DNA of 35,982 nt. It comes from Abyssicoccus albus (GTDB lineage Bacteria > Bacillota > Bacilli > Staphylococcales > Abyssicoccaceae). The stretch is taken from the NCBI RefSeq assembly GCF_003815035.1, contig NZ_RKRK01000007.1:1-35982 (forward strand). Reading direction: 5' to 3'. This document shows positions 21,874 through 31,733 of this stretch, one piece after another; within the stretch, counting starts at the first letter, position 1; each line of letters begins with the position of its first letter. The position numbers and the translations under genes are program-made. The notes beneath the pieces were generated by a model that was not told the DNA's origin, made no database searches, and saw only the letters and a list, made by a program, of their open reading frames with translations.

Positions 21874-22251
21874 TTAAGATCGAGATGCAACAACGTCTAC
21901 TTTAACTTTAGCGCCCTTGGGTAGTGCAGATACTTCTATACAAGATCTTGCTGGTTTGTTGCCTTGTAATTCCTCACCATAAATTTCGTTTATCACAGGA
22001 AAAGCACTTAAATCAGTAGTGTAAATGGTTGCTTTAATGATATCTGCCATAGACAATCCGTTGTCTTCCAAAATAACACGTATATTATCCATGACTTGTT
22101 CAGTTTGTTTTTCGACACTTTCTGATACCAATTCACCGTTTGCATTTAATGGAATTTGTCCAGAAGTATACACAACCCCATTCAACTCAATCGCCTGTGA
22201 ATAAGGTCCGATGGCTTGAGGTGCGCGCTCTGAATGTAATATTTTTTTCAT
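21874..22251 (-). CDS. yabJ: RidA/YabJ family reactive-intermediate deaminase
   Basis: Small trimeric enzyme of the YjgF/YER057c/UK114 family that hydrolyses reactive enamines and imines from PLP enzymes. The 125 residues are full length and show APQAIGPYSQAI, YTSGQIPLNANGE and the signature PARSCIEVSALPKGAKVKVDVVA with the substrate-binding Arg. It follows purR by 16 nt, as in Bacillus and Staphylococcus. In staphylococci yabJ and spoVG form one operon; here yabJ is followed at once by a terminator and spoVG is missing. Confidence 0.96.
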   Translation of the reverse strand: MKKILHSERAPQAIGPYSQAIELNGVVYTSGQIPLNANGELVSESVEKQTEQVMDNIRVILEDNGLSMADIIKATIYTTDLSAFPVINEIYGEELQGNKPARSCIEVSALPKGAKVKVDVVASRS

Positions 22252-22267
22252 AAAGATAACCCTTTCT

Positions 22268-23101
22268 TCATTTATTTGCTTGTAAATGCGTTAAATAGTT
22301 TCCATGATCTACGGTAAATTGCTGTCTAAATTCATCAATATCTTCTATAGCAACAAGACTGACATAGTTATCTATTAAACGATTCTCTATCCCTTTCACT
22401 TCAGCAAGAACGCCTATTCCAACAACATTCGCTTTGAATTCGTTCATCAGATGAATAACTCCATTAATCGATCCACCCGCTCGTAAGAAATCATCCACAA
22501 TTAACACATTTGAACCTTCTTTTAACGTTCTTTTACTTAATACCATCGTCTCAATTTTTCGCGTTGAACCAGAGACATAATTTATTGACACTGTTGATCC
22601 TTCTGTCACTTTATTATCTTTTCGAATGACAGCAACAGGACAGTTCATCGCATATCCCACTGCATTTGCAATGGTAATACCTTTCGTCGCAATCGTTACG
22701 ACGGCATCGATACGTTCATGTTGATAAACTGTAGCAAACAACCGACCGACATCGTGCATAAGACTTGGATTCCCTACAATATCTGACATAAATAAATACC
22801 CACCAGGTAATAAACGTTCTTTATCACTTAACATGGAGCACATTGAATCGATGACCAATCTCGCCTCGGCAACACTTACTTCAGGTTGAAACAATACCCC
22901 TCCACTCGCACCAGCTGATGTTTTAATTAACCCGATTCCATTCGATTCGAACGTCTCTTTCAAAATTTGTACATCCTCACTTATTGAAGATTTTGCTTGA
23001 CCAAATCGCTCTGCAAAATATGTGAGTGGAATATTAACATTAGGCTTAGATAATAAATGTTCAGTCATTAATATAATTCTCATACTTCGTTTGTATTTCA
23101 T
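22268..23101 (-). CDS. purR: Purine operon repressor PurR
   Basis: Transcription repressor that senses PRPP. It has an N-terminal winged helix (about 1-72, AKSSISEDVQILKETF) and a C-terminal phosphoribosyltransferase-like domain (TIATKGITIANAVGYAMN, VSGSTRKIETMVLSKR, PRPP loop VLIVDDFLRAGGS). The 277-residue form starts at MKYKRSMRI, with GAGGTG 7 nt upstream. A longer frame begins inside the promoter region and is rejected. Neighbours supplying or using PRPP (prs, hpt) lie within the window. PurR represses purine synthesis genes and, in S. aureus, also affects virulence genes. Confidence 0.96.
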   Translation of the reverse strand: MKYKRSMRIILMTEHLLSKPNVNIPLTYFAERFGQAKSSISEDVQILKETFESNGIGLIKTSAGASGGVLFQPEVSVAEARLVIDSMCSMLSDKERLLPGGYLFMSDIVGNPSLMHDVGRLFATVYQHERIDAVVTIATKGITIANAVGYAMNCPVAVIRKDNKVTEGSTVSINYVSGSTRKIETMVLSKRTLKEGSNVLIVDDFLRAGGSINGVIHLMNEFKANVVGIGVLAEVKGIENRLIDNYVSLVAIEDIDEFRQQFTVDHGNYLTHLQANK

Positions 23102-23120
23102 CTGCCACACCTCGAAATTC

Positions 23121-23149
23121 AATATACGAATAATACATTAACATTGTAA
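23121..23149 (-). promoter_or_regulatory. Possible purR-yabJ promoter
   Basis: Minus strand TTACAA (23144-23149), 17-nt spacer and TATATT (23121-23126), just after the ispE terminator. The match is moderate, and the leader would be very short. Confidence 0.4.
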
Positions 23150-23153
23150 CATA

Positions 23154-23186
23154 AAAGTTCGTGTTTTAGCCTAAAACACGAACTTT
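23154..23186 (-). terminator. ispE terminator overlapping the ispE stop codon
   Basis: A 33-nt perfect inverted repeat (16-nt arms, 1-nt centre; outer arms AAAGTTCGTG/CACGAACTTT) followed by TTATGTTAC on the minus strand. The last codons and TAA of ispE form one arm and the loop. Confidence 0.8.
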
Positions 23187-24020
23187 ATATACATCGGTGC
23201 AACACCCTTTGATTGAATTATATACTTTATTTGCTTGTCGTTCCTTTTGACAAAGTCCAAAAACCGTTGGACCCGATCCACTCATCATCGCGATATCAAC
23301 ACCAGCATTGATCATCGTCTCTTTAAACTGCTTCACTTCACTAACGAATTGTTCAGTGACGAGTTCTAAATCGTTCCCCATATGCTTGACCATCTCTAGA
23401 TAATCTTTGTTTTCCAACGCACGGACGAGCTTATCATTATTTATCTTCGCTTGGTGTATCTCTACGTCAAATTGATCATACACTTCTTTTGTCGACACGC
23501 CAACATTCGGTTTAGCTATGACCGCCCAACAGCTCGGTGTATTCGCAATGTGTTGTATTTTCTCACCACGCCCAGTACATCTCGCTGTTCTATTATATAC
23601 ACAAAAAGGAATATCCGAACCAAACTGCGCGCCAATGTTTGCCAGTTCTTCTAATGACAGTCCTAAATTAAATAACACATTCATTCCTCGTAGGGTTGCT
23701 GCCGCATCACTCGACCCACCAGCCATACCCGCTGAAATCGGGATTCGCTTAGTTAATTCTACATGGACACCTGCATCTAGGTTAAACTCTCTTATAAAAT
23801 AATCAATAATTTGATAAACTAAATTACGTTTATCAGTTGGAACAAAACGATTATCAACTTCGATATGTATCGTTCCATGGTTATTGGTTTTTTGAAATAC
23901 TAAATGATCCGACAAATCTATTGTTGTCATCACCATATCAACTTCATGAAATCCATCATCCCGTTTATATAAAGTATCCAGTGATAAATTTAATTTTGCA
24001 TTGGCCGTTTCAAATATCAT
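23166..24020 (-). CDS. ispE: 4-diphosphocytidyl-2-C-methyl-D-erythritol kinase (IspE)
   Basis: GHMP-family kinase of 284 residues with the N-terminal ANAKLNLSLD, the ATP loop PISAGMAGGSSDAAATLRGMN and the C-terminal MMSGSGPTVFGL. In bacteria with the MEP isoprenoid pathway it phosphorylates CDP-methylerythritol. Staphylococci make isoprenoids through mevalonate but still keep an ispE-like gene in this position, so its true substrate in this family is unclear. GAGGTGG precedes the ATG. Its end is embedded in a terminator. Confidence 0.9.
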   Translation of the reverse strand: MIFETANAKLNLSLDTLYKRDDGFHEVDMVMTTIDLSDHLVFQKTNNHGTIHIEVDNRFVPTDKRNLVYQIIDYFIREFNLDAGVHVELTKRIPISAGMAGGSSDAAATLRGMNVLFNLGLSLEELANIGAQFGSDIPFCVYNRTARCTGRGEKIQHIANTPSCWAVIAKPNVGVSTKEVYDQFDVEIHQAKINNDKLVRALENKDYLEMVKHMGNDLELVTEQFVSEVKQFKETMINAGVDIAMMSGSGPTVFGLCQKERQANKVYNSIKGCCTDVYKVRVLG

Positions 24021-24096
24021 GATACCACCTCATTCTCAATCCATACTAATAATATAGTATATGAATCTATATGAAATATCAAAATTATTTACAAAT

Positions 24097-24123
24097 AAAA
24101 AAAGAGCTCAAATGAGCTCTTTT
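24097..24123 (-). terminator. veg intrinsic terminator
   Basis: Stem AAAGAGCTCA/TGAGCTCTTT (10 bp, perfect) with a 2-nt centre, followed by TTTTATTTG on the minus strand, about 30 nt after veg. The plus strand also ends in a T-rich tract. Confidence 0.88.
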
Positions 24124-24151
24124 GATTTAAGATTTAATTCGATTGAAATGT

Positions 24152-24415
24152 TTAACACACTACAAACTCTTCCTCTTGTTCATTTAAAAATGTAACTTTT
24201 ATATTCGATGTTAAAATATCAGTGTATGTATACGATACACGTTCAAAATTATGAGCATCTTGATCTAGCTCAACGATAAATACAGATGGATATGTTTCTT
24301 TTAAAACCCCGTGTCTTTCGATTAATTTCTTACGACCTCCATTGGCTCTAAGAACAATGCGATTACCTTTTTGACAATCAATGATTTTTTTGATGTCTTT
24401 CAACGATACTGGCAT
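24152..24415 (-). CDS. veg: Veg family protein
   Basis: Small 87-residue protein with the highly conserved family core: RIVLRANGGRKKLIERHGVL, then TYPSVFIVELDQD and FERVSYTYTDILT. B. subtilis Veg is abundantly expressed and has been linked to biofilm-gene control through SinR; the molecular role is not settled, and no SinR is seen here. The sequence diverges only after residue 75 and ends EEFVVC. It has its own strong promoter and terminator, as in B. subtilis, between ksgA and ispE. Confidence 0.93.
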   Translation of the reverse strand: MPVSLKDIKKIIDCQKGNRIVLRANGGRKKLIERHGVLKETYPSVFIVELDQDAHNFERVSYTYTDILTSNIKVTFLNEQEEEFVVC

Positions 24416-24439
24416 ATTAACCCCACCTCACATGTATTT

Positions 24440-24468
24440 ATTATACTACACGTAGCAATTTTAGTCAA
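24440..24468 (-). promoter_or_regulatory. veg promoter
   Basis: Minus strand TTGACT (24463-24468), 17-nt spacer and TATAAT (24440-24445). The GAGGTGGGG ribosome-binding site follows before veg. The B. subtilis veg promoter is likewise near consensus. Confidence 0.85.
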
Positions 24469-24511
24469 TAAATTTATTATCATATCAACCTTTTATTATG
24501 TTTGTCAATAA

Positions 24512-25396
24512 CTATTTTATGACTAATTCAGGATAATTGTTTAACAGTTTGTTCAACTTTGAATATTGTTCTAAAGTTAAAACTTCGCCGCGAATTTTAG
24601 GGTCAATATCCGCTTCTAGCAACCATTCTTTGATTGACTCTTTATGTGATTTACCATCCACAAATACAGACTGATAATTATTTAAAATTGTTTTACGCCT
24701 TTGGTTGAAAGCTCCTCGAACGAGCTTGAAACATTGTTTAATTGGTCCTACATCAGGCAAATCAGACTTTTTTTCTAACTTTACGACAATTGAATCGACA
24801 TTCGGTGGTGGCATAAAGACATTTTTAGGAACAATCATCACTTGAGATACATCTGTATAATACTGAACAGCGATGCTTAAGCTTCCGTAGCTTTTTGAAC
24901 CAGGGTCCGCCACAAGCCGTTCGCCAACTTCTTTTTGCATCATGACAACGTAACGTTGAACCGGTAAATCCGCTTCTAACAAATTCATAATGATGGGTGT
25001 AGTAATATAATACGGTAAGTTGGCAACAACAATCACTTCTTCAACATCATTTAAATATAATTTAATATCAGCTGATACGTCTGCTTTCAATATATCTTGA
25101 TTTAATATGTGTACGTTTGAATAATCCTGTAACGTATCTTCTAAAACAGGTAACAGTCGTTGGTCAATTTCATAAGCCATCACTGTTTTTGCATATTTTG
25201 CTAATTGTTGAGTTAAACTTCCAATACCAGGACCTATCTCAATAACACCAGTATTATTATTAATATCACTTGAACGGATAATTTTATCTGTTATATTTGT
25301 ATCAACCAAAAAGTTCTGACCTAAACTTTTCTTCATTTGTAGATTATGCTTCATTAATATTTCTTTTGTCTTTGTTGGTGTAGCGATATCTCTCAT
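24512..25396 (-). CDS. ksgA: 16S rRNA (adenine1518/1519-N6) dimethyltransferase
   Basis: SAM-dependent enzyme that dimethylates two adjacent adenines near the 3' end of 16S rRNA; loss gives kasugamycin resistance. The 294-residue protein has KKSLGQNFLVD, the SAM motif EIGPGIGSLT, and the catalytic NLPYYITTPI. The start ATG at 25396 overlaps the rnmV stop by one base (TGATG). A GTG one codon earlier is also possible, with GAGG 7 nt before it. The rnmV-ksgA pairing is conserved in Bacillota. Confidence 0.96.
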   Translation of the reverse strand: MRDIATPTKTKEILMKHNLQMKKSLGQNFLVDTNITDKIIRSSDINNNTGVIEIGPGIGSLTQQLAKYAKTVMAYEIDQRLLPVLEDTLQDYSNVHILNQDILKADVSADIKLYLNDVEEVIVVANLPYYITTPIIMNLLEADLPVQRYVVMMQKEVGERLVADPGSKSYGSLSIAVQYYTDVSQVMIVPKNVFMPPPNVDSIVVKLEKKSDLPDVGPIKQCFKLVRGAFNQRRKTILNNYQSVFVDGKSHKESIKEWLLEADIDPKIRGEVLTLEQYSKLNKLLNNYPELVIK

Positions 25397-25977
25397 CACT
25401 GTTCATCCTCAATTTCTTTTAATTGTTCGATCACTTCATCCTTTGTAAATCCATATCGATTTAACTTCTCTAATAGTTTTTTACTGTTAGAATATCCTAT
25501 ATGAAGCTTCTTACAAACATGTTCACGTCGCGCTTTAGATGAAGCACTTCCAGTTAAATTTAAAGCGACTAAATCAGTCATCGTAAAAGTATCATTTATT
25601 TCCTTCATCGGTGTAAACACATGATGTAATGCCTCCATAATCGTTTCTGCCGAGGCATGTTCTACACCAATTTTCCCTTTTTTACTTTTTGATGCATGAC
25701 GATCGATATAAGCATGTTTAGCCTCTGGAACGTAATCTGATATGATGTTCCGAATCATTAATCCTGGAGCATCCGGATCTGTTAAGACGATGACGCCTCG
25801 TGTATCTGAAGCCATTTTTATATGTTGAAGGGTTTCTTCATTGATTGCTGATCCATTTGTTTCAATCGTTTCACATGAAACAACTTGTTGTACTCGAGTC
25901 GTATCATCTTTTCCTTCAACAACAATAATTTCTTCAACACTCTTTTTCTTAATAATATTGACTTTATTCATTTTCAT
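25396..25977 (-). CDS. rnmV: Ribonuclease M5
   Basis: Toprim-domain nuclease that matures 5S rRNA from its double-stranded precursor. In the 193 residues the Toprim motif is IIVVEGKDDT (about 17-26), followed by ETNGSAI, VIVLTDPDAPG (the DxD site) and the IGVEHAS stretch. The N-terminus is about ten residues longer than in S. aureus as I recall it, but no later start codon exists before the Toprim motif. A second ATG at 25971 gives an 8-nt overlap with tatD (ATGAATAA) instead of 14. Confidence 0.94.
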   Translation of the reverse strand: MKMNKVNIIKKKSVEEIIVVEGKDDTTRVQQVVSCETIETNGSAINEETLQHIKMASDTRGVIVLTDPDAPGLMIRNIISDYVPEAKHAYIDRHASKSKKGKIGVEHASAETIMEALHHVFTPMKEINDTFTMTDLVALNLTGSASSKARREHVCKKLHIGYSNSKKLLEKLNRYGFTKDEVIEQLKEIEDEQ

Positions 25978-26743
25978 TTAACCTAAAGAATCGTAAAGCA
26001 TTTTCTGTTGTAGCTTTAGCTAAATCCTCATAAGATATCTCTCTTAAAGCCGCAATTTGCTCTGCTACTAACTTTACATAGGCTGGCTCATTTCGCTTTC
26101 CACGATGTGGATGTGGTGTTAAATAAGGTGCATCCGTTTCTATTAATAGGCGATCTAAAGGAACAGCTTTTGCGACCTCTTTCGGTTGCTTCGCATTCTT
26201 AAATGTAACCGGTCCTCCGAGTGAAATATAGAAGTTCATTTCAATGACATCTTTCATAATTTCTGGAGATGCACTAAATGAGTGCATAATTCCACCAACT
26301 TCATGCGCATTTTCTTCCTTTAAAATCGTCATTACATCTTCGGTTGCTTCACGATTATGAATGACGATTGGCTTATTCACTCGTTTAGCTAACGCAATTT
26401 GTTTTCTAAACACTTCTTTTTGTATATCTTTAGGCGATTTATCCCAATGATAGTCTAACCCCATTTCACCCACGGCAACAATTTTTTCATTATCTTTAAT
26501 CAGTTCCTCAATCCAATTTAAATCGTCATCAGTACAATCGATTGCATCGACTGGGTGCCATCCTATAATGCCATATACATCGTCATATTCATCAATAATC
26601 TCTAAACATCTATTAATCGTTTTTTCATCAAATCCAACAACCATCATTTTTTCTACACCATGATTTCGCGCTCGTTCAATCACTTGTTGTAAGTCTTCAT
26701 TATATTGGTCTGCATTCAAATGAACATGTGTATCAATGATCAT
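25964..26743 (-). CDS. TatD family metal-dependent hydrolase
   Basis: A 259-residue TIM-barrel hydrolase. The metal-binding motifs are in order: DTHVHLNA (H6, H8), AVGEMGLDYH, VIHNRE, GGIMHSFSASPEIM and the ETDAPYLTPHPHRG signature. Members act as 3'-5' DNA or RNA exonucleases or deoxyribonucleases, and some as D-aminoacyl-tRNA deacylases. The specific role of this Bacillota copy (YabD) is unsettled. It has a predicted promoter and leads tatD-rnmV-ksgA downstream of the metG terminator. Confidence 0.93.
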   Translation of the reverse strand: MIIDTHVHLNADQYNEDLQQVIERARNHGVEKMMVVGFDEKTINRCLEIIDEYDDVYGIIGWHPVDAIDCTDDDLNWIEELIKDNEKIVAVGEMGLDYHWDKSPKDIQKEVFRKQIALAKRVNKPIVIHNREATEDVMTILKEENAHEVGGIMHSFSASPEIMKDVIEMNFYISLGGPVTFKNAKQPKEVAKAVPLDRLLIETDAPYLTPHPHRGKRNEPAYVKLVAEQIAALREISYEDLAKATTENALRFFRLNENE

Positions 26744-26781
26744 ATTATAACTCTCCTTTATTTCTATCTTCTATTATCTAC

Positions 26782-26810
26782 ATTATGAAGTGTATTATCC
26801 GTTTCGACAA
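26782..26810 (-). promoter_or_regulatory. Possible tatD-rnmV-ksgA promoter
   Basis: Minus strand TTGTCG (26805-26810), 17-nt spacer and CATAAT (26782-26787), about 38 nt upstream of tatD and after the metG terminator. Confidence 0.45.
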
Positions 26811-26849
26811 CCGTTAGCACTTTAGCATAAAACTTCTAGTCAATCATAA

Positions 26850-26881
26850 TAAAAAAAGAAGCTCGTCAACACGAACTTCTT
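26850..26881 (-). terminator. metG intrinsic terminator
   Basis: Stem AAGAAGTTCGT/ACGAGCTTCTT (one G-U pair) with loop GTTG, followed by TTTTTATTATG on the minus strand, 11 nt after the metG stop. Confidence 0.9.
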
Positions 26882-26892
26882 CTTACATTCCA

Positions 26893-28905
<2,013 letters not shown>

Positions 28906-29108
28906 CTAATACTCTAAATATACACGATAAGACGGTTCCTATCTATGAAATTCTTAAGAAAATTAGTATAAATTGATTAGTTTAAAAATATCTCACAAGA
29001 TTTACAATTTTGTTACAATGTATAAAAGTAATTGACTTTATGTATAAATGTCAATAATATATTAGATACATTCTCTATTTTTATCACAAAAAGACAATAT
29101 ATGTCCAA

Positions 29109-29140
29109 TTTGCAATTATCATGATATTTTAAATTGCAAA
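29109..29140. repeat. Inverted repeat over the abrB -35 (operator candidate)
   Basis: TTTGCAATT (29109-29117) and AATTGCAAA (29132-29140) are perfect inverted 9-mers, 14 nt apart. The right arm contains the -35 hexamer of the abrB promoter, so bound protein would block polymerase. Confidence 0.5.
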
Positions 29141-29162
29141 AGTCATATTATTTTGATATATT
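29134..29162 (+). promoter_or_regulatory. abrB promoter
   Basis: Plus strand TTGCAA (29134-29139), 17-nt spacer and TATATT (29157-29162) with an extended TGA just before the -10. The start codon is about 56 nt further on. Confidence 0.65.
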
Positions 29163-29218
29163 ATAAAGATTGGATTTTTATTTAATATATTTATTATATT
29201 AACTTCGGGGGTATATAT

Positions 29219-29500
29219 ATGAAGTCAACAGGTATTGTAAGAAAAGTAGACGAATTAGGAAGAGTTGTTATTCCGATTGAATTACGTCGCATATTAGATA
29301 TAGAAGTAAAAGATCCTTTAGAAATTTATACCGATAAAGATACAATCATCTTTAAAAAATATGCACCCGTGAACTCTTGTGCAATCACAGGTGAAGTATC
29401 TTCAGACAACGTTACAGTTGCTGACGGTAAACTGACACTTTCAAAAGAAGGCGCAGATAAATTAATTGAAGAGCTACAAAATGCTTTTACAAATAAATAA
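29219..29500 (+). CDS. abrB: AbrB family transition-state regulator
   Basis: DNA-binding global regulator of 93 residues and the only plus-strand gene in the window. The N-terminal swapped-hairpin DNA-binding domain (1-50) reads STGIVRKVDELGRVVIPIEL, nearly identical to B. subtilis AbrB. The C-terminal multimerisation domain (about 55-93) keeps CAITGEVSSDN and LSKEGADKLIEELQ. A GGGGG site stands 7 nt before the ATG. Position and divergent orientation next to metG match B. subtilis. I do not recall an abrB at this locus in Staphylococcus. The usual upstream controls (Spo0A, AbbA) need not exist in this organism. Confidence 0.95.
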   Translation: MKSTGIVRKVDELGRVVIPIELRRILDIEVKDPLEIYTDKDTIIFKKYAPVNSCAITGEVSSDNVTVADGKLTLSKEGADKLIEELQNAFTNK

Positions 29501-29511
29501 TACACTTTCCT

Positions 29512-29558
29512 ATAAAAATAGAGGCTACTATTATAATAATGATAGCCTCTATTTTTAT
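29512..29558. terminator. Bidirectional terminator between abrB and rsmI
   Basis: Perfect 14-bp arms (29514-29527 AAAAATAGAGGCTA; 29543-29556 TAGCCTCTATTTTT) around a 15-nt loop, with T tracts in both directions. It serves abrB on the plus strand and the aad-to-rsmI operon on the minus strand. The right arm overlaps the rsmI stop codon. Confidence 0.9.
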
Positions 29559-30382
29559 ACTTGATGATATATATCATACACTTCACTTGCTTTCATATCT
29601 CGCAATCTGGCAACTTCTTTAATTGCTTTTTTCGGTTTGATACCCTCTTGATCTATAATTAGATTAACATGATCTTCAATTGACATGTCATATTCTGTCG
29701 ATGCATTCGTATCCCCGGGTGATATGATCAATACAAATTCCCCTTTTTCTTTAATCTCACCATCATTCATTTTCTTTAATAGGTCACTACTTAATCCATG
29801 TTCTATTTGTTCGAATTTTTTAGTTAACTCTCTGCCGATCGAAATATCTCTATCTTCCTCTAGTTCGGCAATTAATTCTATTGTTGATTTTATTCGATAT
29901 GGAGATTCATAAAAAATCGAAGTTTTATCACTCTCAAGTGCAGATTTTATCACTTCAAATTTCTCATTCTTTTTCTTTGGTATGAATCCTAAAAACATAA
30001 ACTGAAAACTTGGAAGGCCGGATCCAATCAATGCAGTCAGTGCAGCATTTGCACCTGGTAATGGCGTCACTGAAATACTCTCCATTCGACATCTTCTGAC
30101 AAGTTCGTAACCAGGATCAGAGATTAATGGCATTCCAGCATCACTGATTAATCCAACATTTAATCCTGCTGTTAAATCTGAGATAATTGAGTCTTCAATC
30201 TTTTCTTTGTTAAAATCATGATAACTTTTAAGTGGTGTATTAATATTATAATGCTTCAAAAGGTGAATTGAGTTTCTAGTATCCTCTGCGAGTATGTAGT
30301 CTACCTCAGTTAAAACTTGAACGGCTCGATACGTCATATCTTGTAGGTTTCCGATCGGTGTCGGTACTAAAAATAAAGTCAT
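29555..30382 (-). CDS. rsmI: 16S rRNA (cytidine1402-2'-O)-methyltransferase
   Basis: SAM-dependent methylase of the tetrapyrrole-methylase fold that modifies C1402 in the ribosomal decoding centre. The 275-residue protein has VPTPIGNLQDMTYRAVQVL, EDTRNS, ISDAGMPLISDPGYELV and PLPGANAALTALIGSGLP. AAGGAG precedes the ATG, which overlaps the upstream GIY-YIG gene by 4 nt (ATGA). It is the last gene of the long tmk-holB operon. Confidence 0.96.
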   Translation of the reverse strand: MTLFLVPTPIGNLQDMTYRAVQVLTEVDYILAEDTRNSIHLLKHYNINTPLKSYHDFNKEKIEDSIISDLTAGLNVGLISDAGMPLISDPGYELVRRCRMESISVTPLPGANAALTALIGSGLPSFQFMFLGFIPKKKNEKFEVIKSALESDKTSIFYESPYRIKSTIELIAELEEDRDISIGRELTKKFEQIEHGLSSDLLKKMNDGEIKEKGEFVLIISPGDTNASTEYDMSIEDHVNLIIDQEGIKPKKAIKEVARLRDMKASEVYDIYHQV

Positions 30383-30630
30383 TCGATACTCCTTATGAGG
30401 TTTAATTTTTGCTTTCTTGTCAATTGTTTTATGGCATATTCTCTACTCATTGCTTGTCGCTTATCATCAAATACCTCTTGATAAACAATCGTTACTGGTC
30501 GCCGATTACGTGTATATTTTGCACCAAGTCCTACATTATGTTTTTTAACACGTTCTGTCACATCTGTCGTATACCCGGTATACAATGACGAATCATTACA
30601 TCTTACAATATATACGTAATGGTTAGCCAT
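30379..30630 (-). CDS. GIY-YIG nuclease superfamily protein (YazA)
   Basis: An 83-residue single-domain protein of the UPF0213/YhbQ-YazA type. The motif is VYIVRCNDSSLYTGYT, in which the second half YTG and the Arg further on (TERVKKHNVGLGAKYTRNRRPV) fit the GIY-YIG core. Relatives have been linked to DNA cleavage or repair, but the role in Bacillota is not known. It overlaps the methyltransferase gene upstream by 8 nt (ATGGCTAA) and rsmI downstream by 4 nt, so all three should be translated in a coupled way. Confidence 0.93.
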   Translation of the reverse strand: MANHYVYIVRCNDSSLYTGYTTDVTERVKKHNVGLGAKYTRNRRPVTIVYQEVFDDKRQAMSREYAIKQLTRKQKLNLIRSIE

Positions 30631-31369
30631 AATAAATATCCATCATTTCTTTCGAATATTCACCAGATTCATCATATATATAGAATGGTTTGCTCATCTT
30701 AATATTTGATTTACCATTCATAACAAACTTTATCACACTTAATAAACTTTCATCACTTGCTCGTGATGAATAAATTGGGTGTATTTCTTTTATATTTATA
30801 TTGTATTGCCTACCTGTTGATATAATATCATCCAAACGTTCAGTTCTGTGAATCATATACACAACACCTTTATTTTTCAGTATATATTTCATCACCTTAA
30901 ACAATTCCTCTAATCGTATTGCAATTTCATGCCGTGCTATACGGTGATGTTTATTATGGTGTTGAAAGGATTGATTCGCTGTAAAATAAGGAGGATTCAC
31001 TGTAATCATATCGACTGAGGAATGTTCTAGTTGTTTTGGAAGGTCTAACACGTCTTGTTGTTTAATCGTAATGCATCGTTCTAATTCATTTAATTGCACT
31101 GATCTCGTTGCAAGGTCAGCAAGTTCCTGTTGAATTTCAATGCCAGTGATATGTGTATCCAATTGCTGTTGCTTTATTTTTGTAGTCAATAGCAATGGCA
31201 CAATTCCCTGACCAGTGCACAAATCATATATGACTTTGTCACGCTTTGTAAACTGTACAAAATAAGACAAAATAAGTGCATCCACACCGTAATTGAAATA
31301 TCGATCATCTTGAATGATTTTTAATTGCTCACGTTGTAAATAATCTATTCTTTCGTGGATATTAACCAT
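30623..31369 (-). CDS. TrmN6-type tRNA1(Val) adenine-N6 methyltransferase (YabB)
   Basis: A 248-residue Rossmann-fold methyltransferase. The SAM-binding motif is YDLCTGQGIVPLLL (about 50-63), followed by GIEIQQELADLA and the N6-adenine catalytic motif NPPYF. The E. coli relative TrmN6 methylates A37 of tRNA-Val1; B. subtilis YabB methylates A37-type positions too, but the exact target here is inferred. It overlaps yabA by 8 nt (ATGGTTAA) and the GIY-YIG gene by 8 nt. Confidence 0.92.
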   Translation of the reverse strand: MVNIHERIDYLQREQLKIIQDDRYFNYGVDALILSYFVQFTKRDKVIYDLCTGQGIVPLLLTTKIKQQQLDTHITGIEIQQELADLATRSVQLNELERCITIKQQDVLDLPKQLEHSSVDMITVNPPYFTANQSFQHHNKHHRIARHEIAIRLEELFKVMKYILKNKGVVYMIHRTERLDDIISTGRQYNINIKEIHPIYSSRASDESLLSVIKFVMNGKSNIKMSKPFYIYDESGEYSKEMMDIYYG

Positions 31370-31706
31370 TTAAGTCATCCCCACTTAGTTGTTCAAAAAA
31401 CTTCTCACAAAATAAGCAATCACCACCACGACGATGTTCACCGAATGATACATTACATATATGGAAACCTTGTTCATACAGTGACTGTAATAACTCAACC
31501 GATGTCTGTCCTGATTCTTTTGGTTCAGTTATACTATCATCATTCTGACTTAACAACTCTTCATAGTGTTTCACTTGCGCTTTTAAAATAATATTTTCTT
31601 CAATCAGTTCATCGATTAATTTTTGGACATTGCCAAACTCACTAGTTATCACATCTTTTGCTGATTCTAGTTGATTTAACTTTTCATATAACTCATTTTT
31701 ATTCAT
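31362..31706 (-). CDS. yabA: DNA replication initiation control protein YabA
   Basis: A 114-residue negative regulator of DnaA that also contacts the clamp DnaN. The N-terminal half (about 1-60) is a leucine-zipper coiled coil (LYEKLNQLESAKDV to ILKAQVKHYEELL). The C-terminal zinc module has FHICNVSFGEHRRGGDCLFCEKF with the His and Cys ligands (HxC...CxxC). AAAGGA precedes the ATG. It follows ricT by 27 nt, the conserved order in Bacillota, beside holB and tmk. Confidence 0.95.
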   Translation of the reverse strand: MNKNELYEKLNQLESAKDVITSEFGNVQKLIDELIEENIILKAQVKHYEELLSQNDDSITEPKESGQTSVELLQSLYEQGFHICNVSFGEHRRGGDCLFCEKFFEQLSGDDLNG

Positions 31707-31733
31707 CGACTCACTTCCTTTAGATATAGCACT

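Noticed and set aside
23102-23186. PurR boxes upstream of purR
   Set aside because: CGAAC and TTCG occur, but spacing and flanks do not match the PurBox consensus well, and CGAAC is part of the ispE terminator stem.
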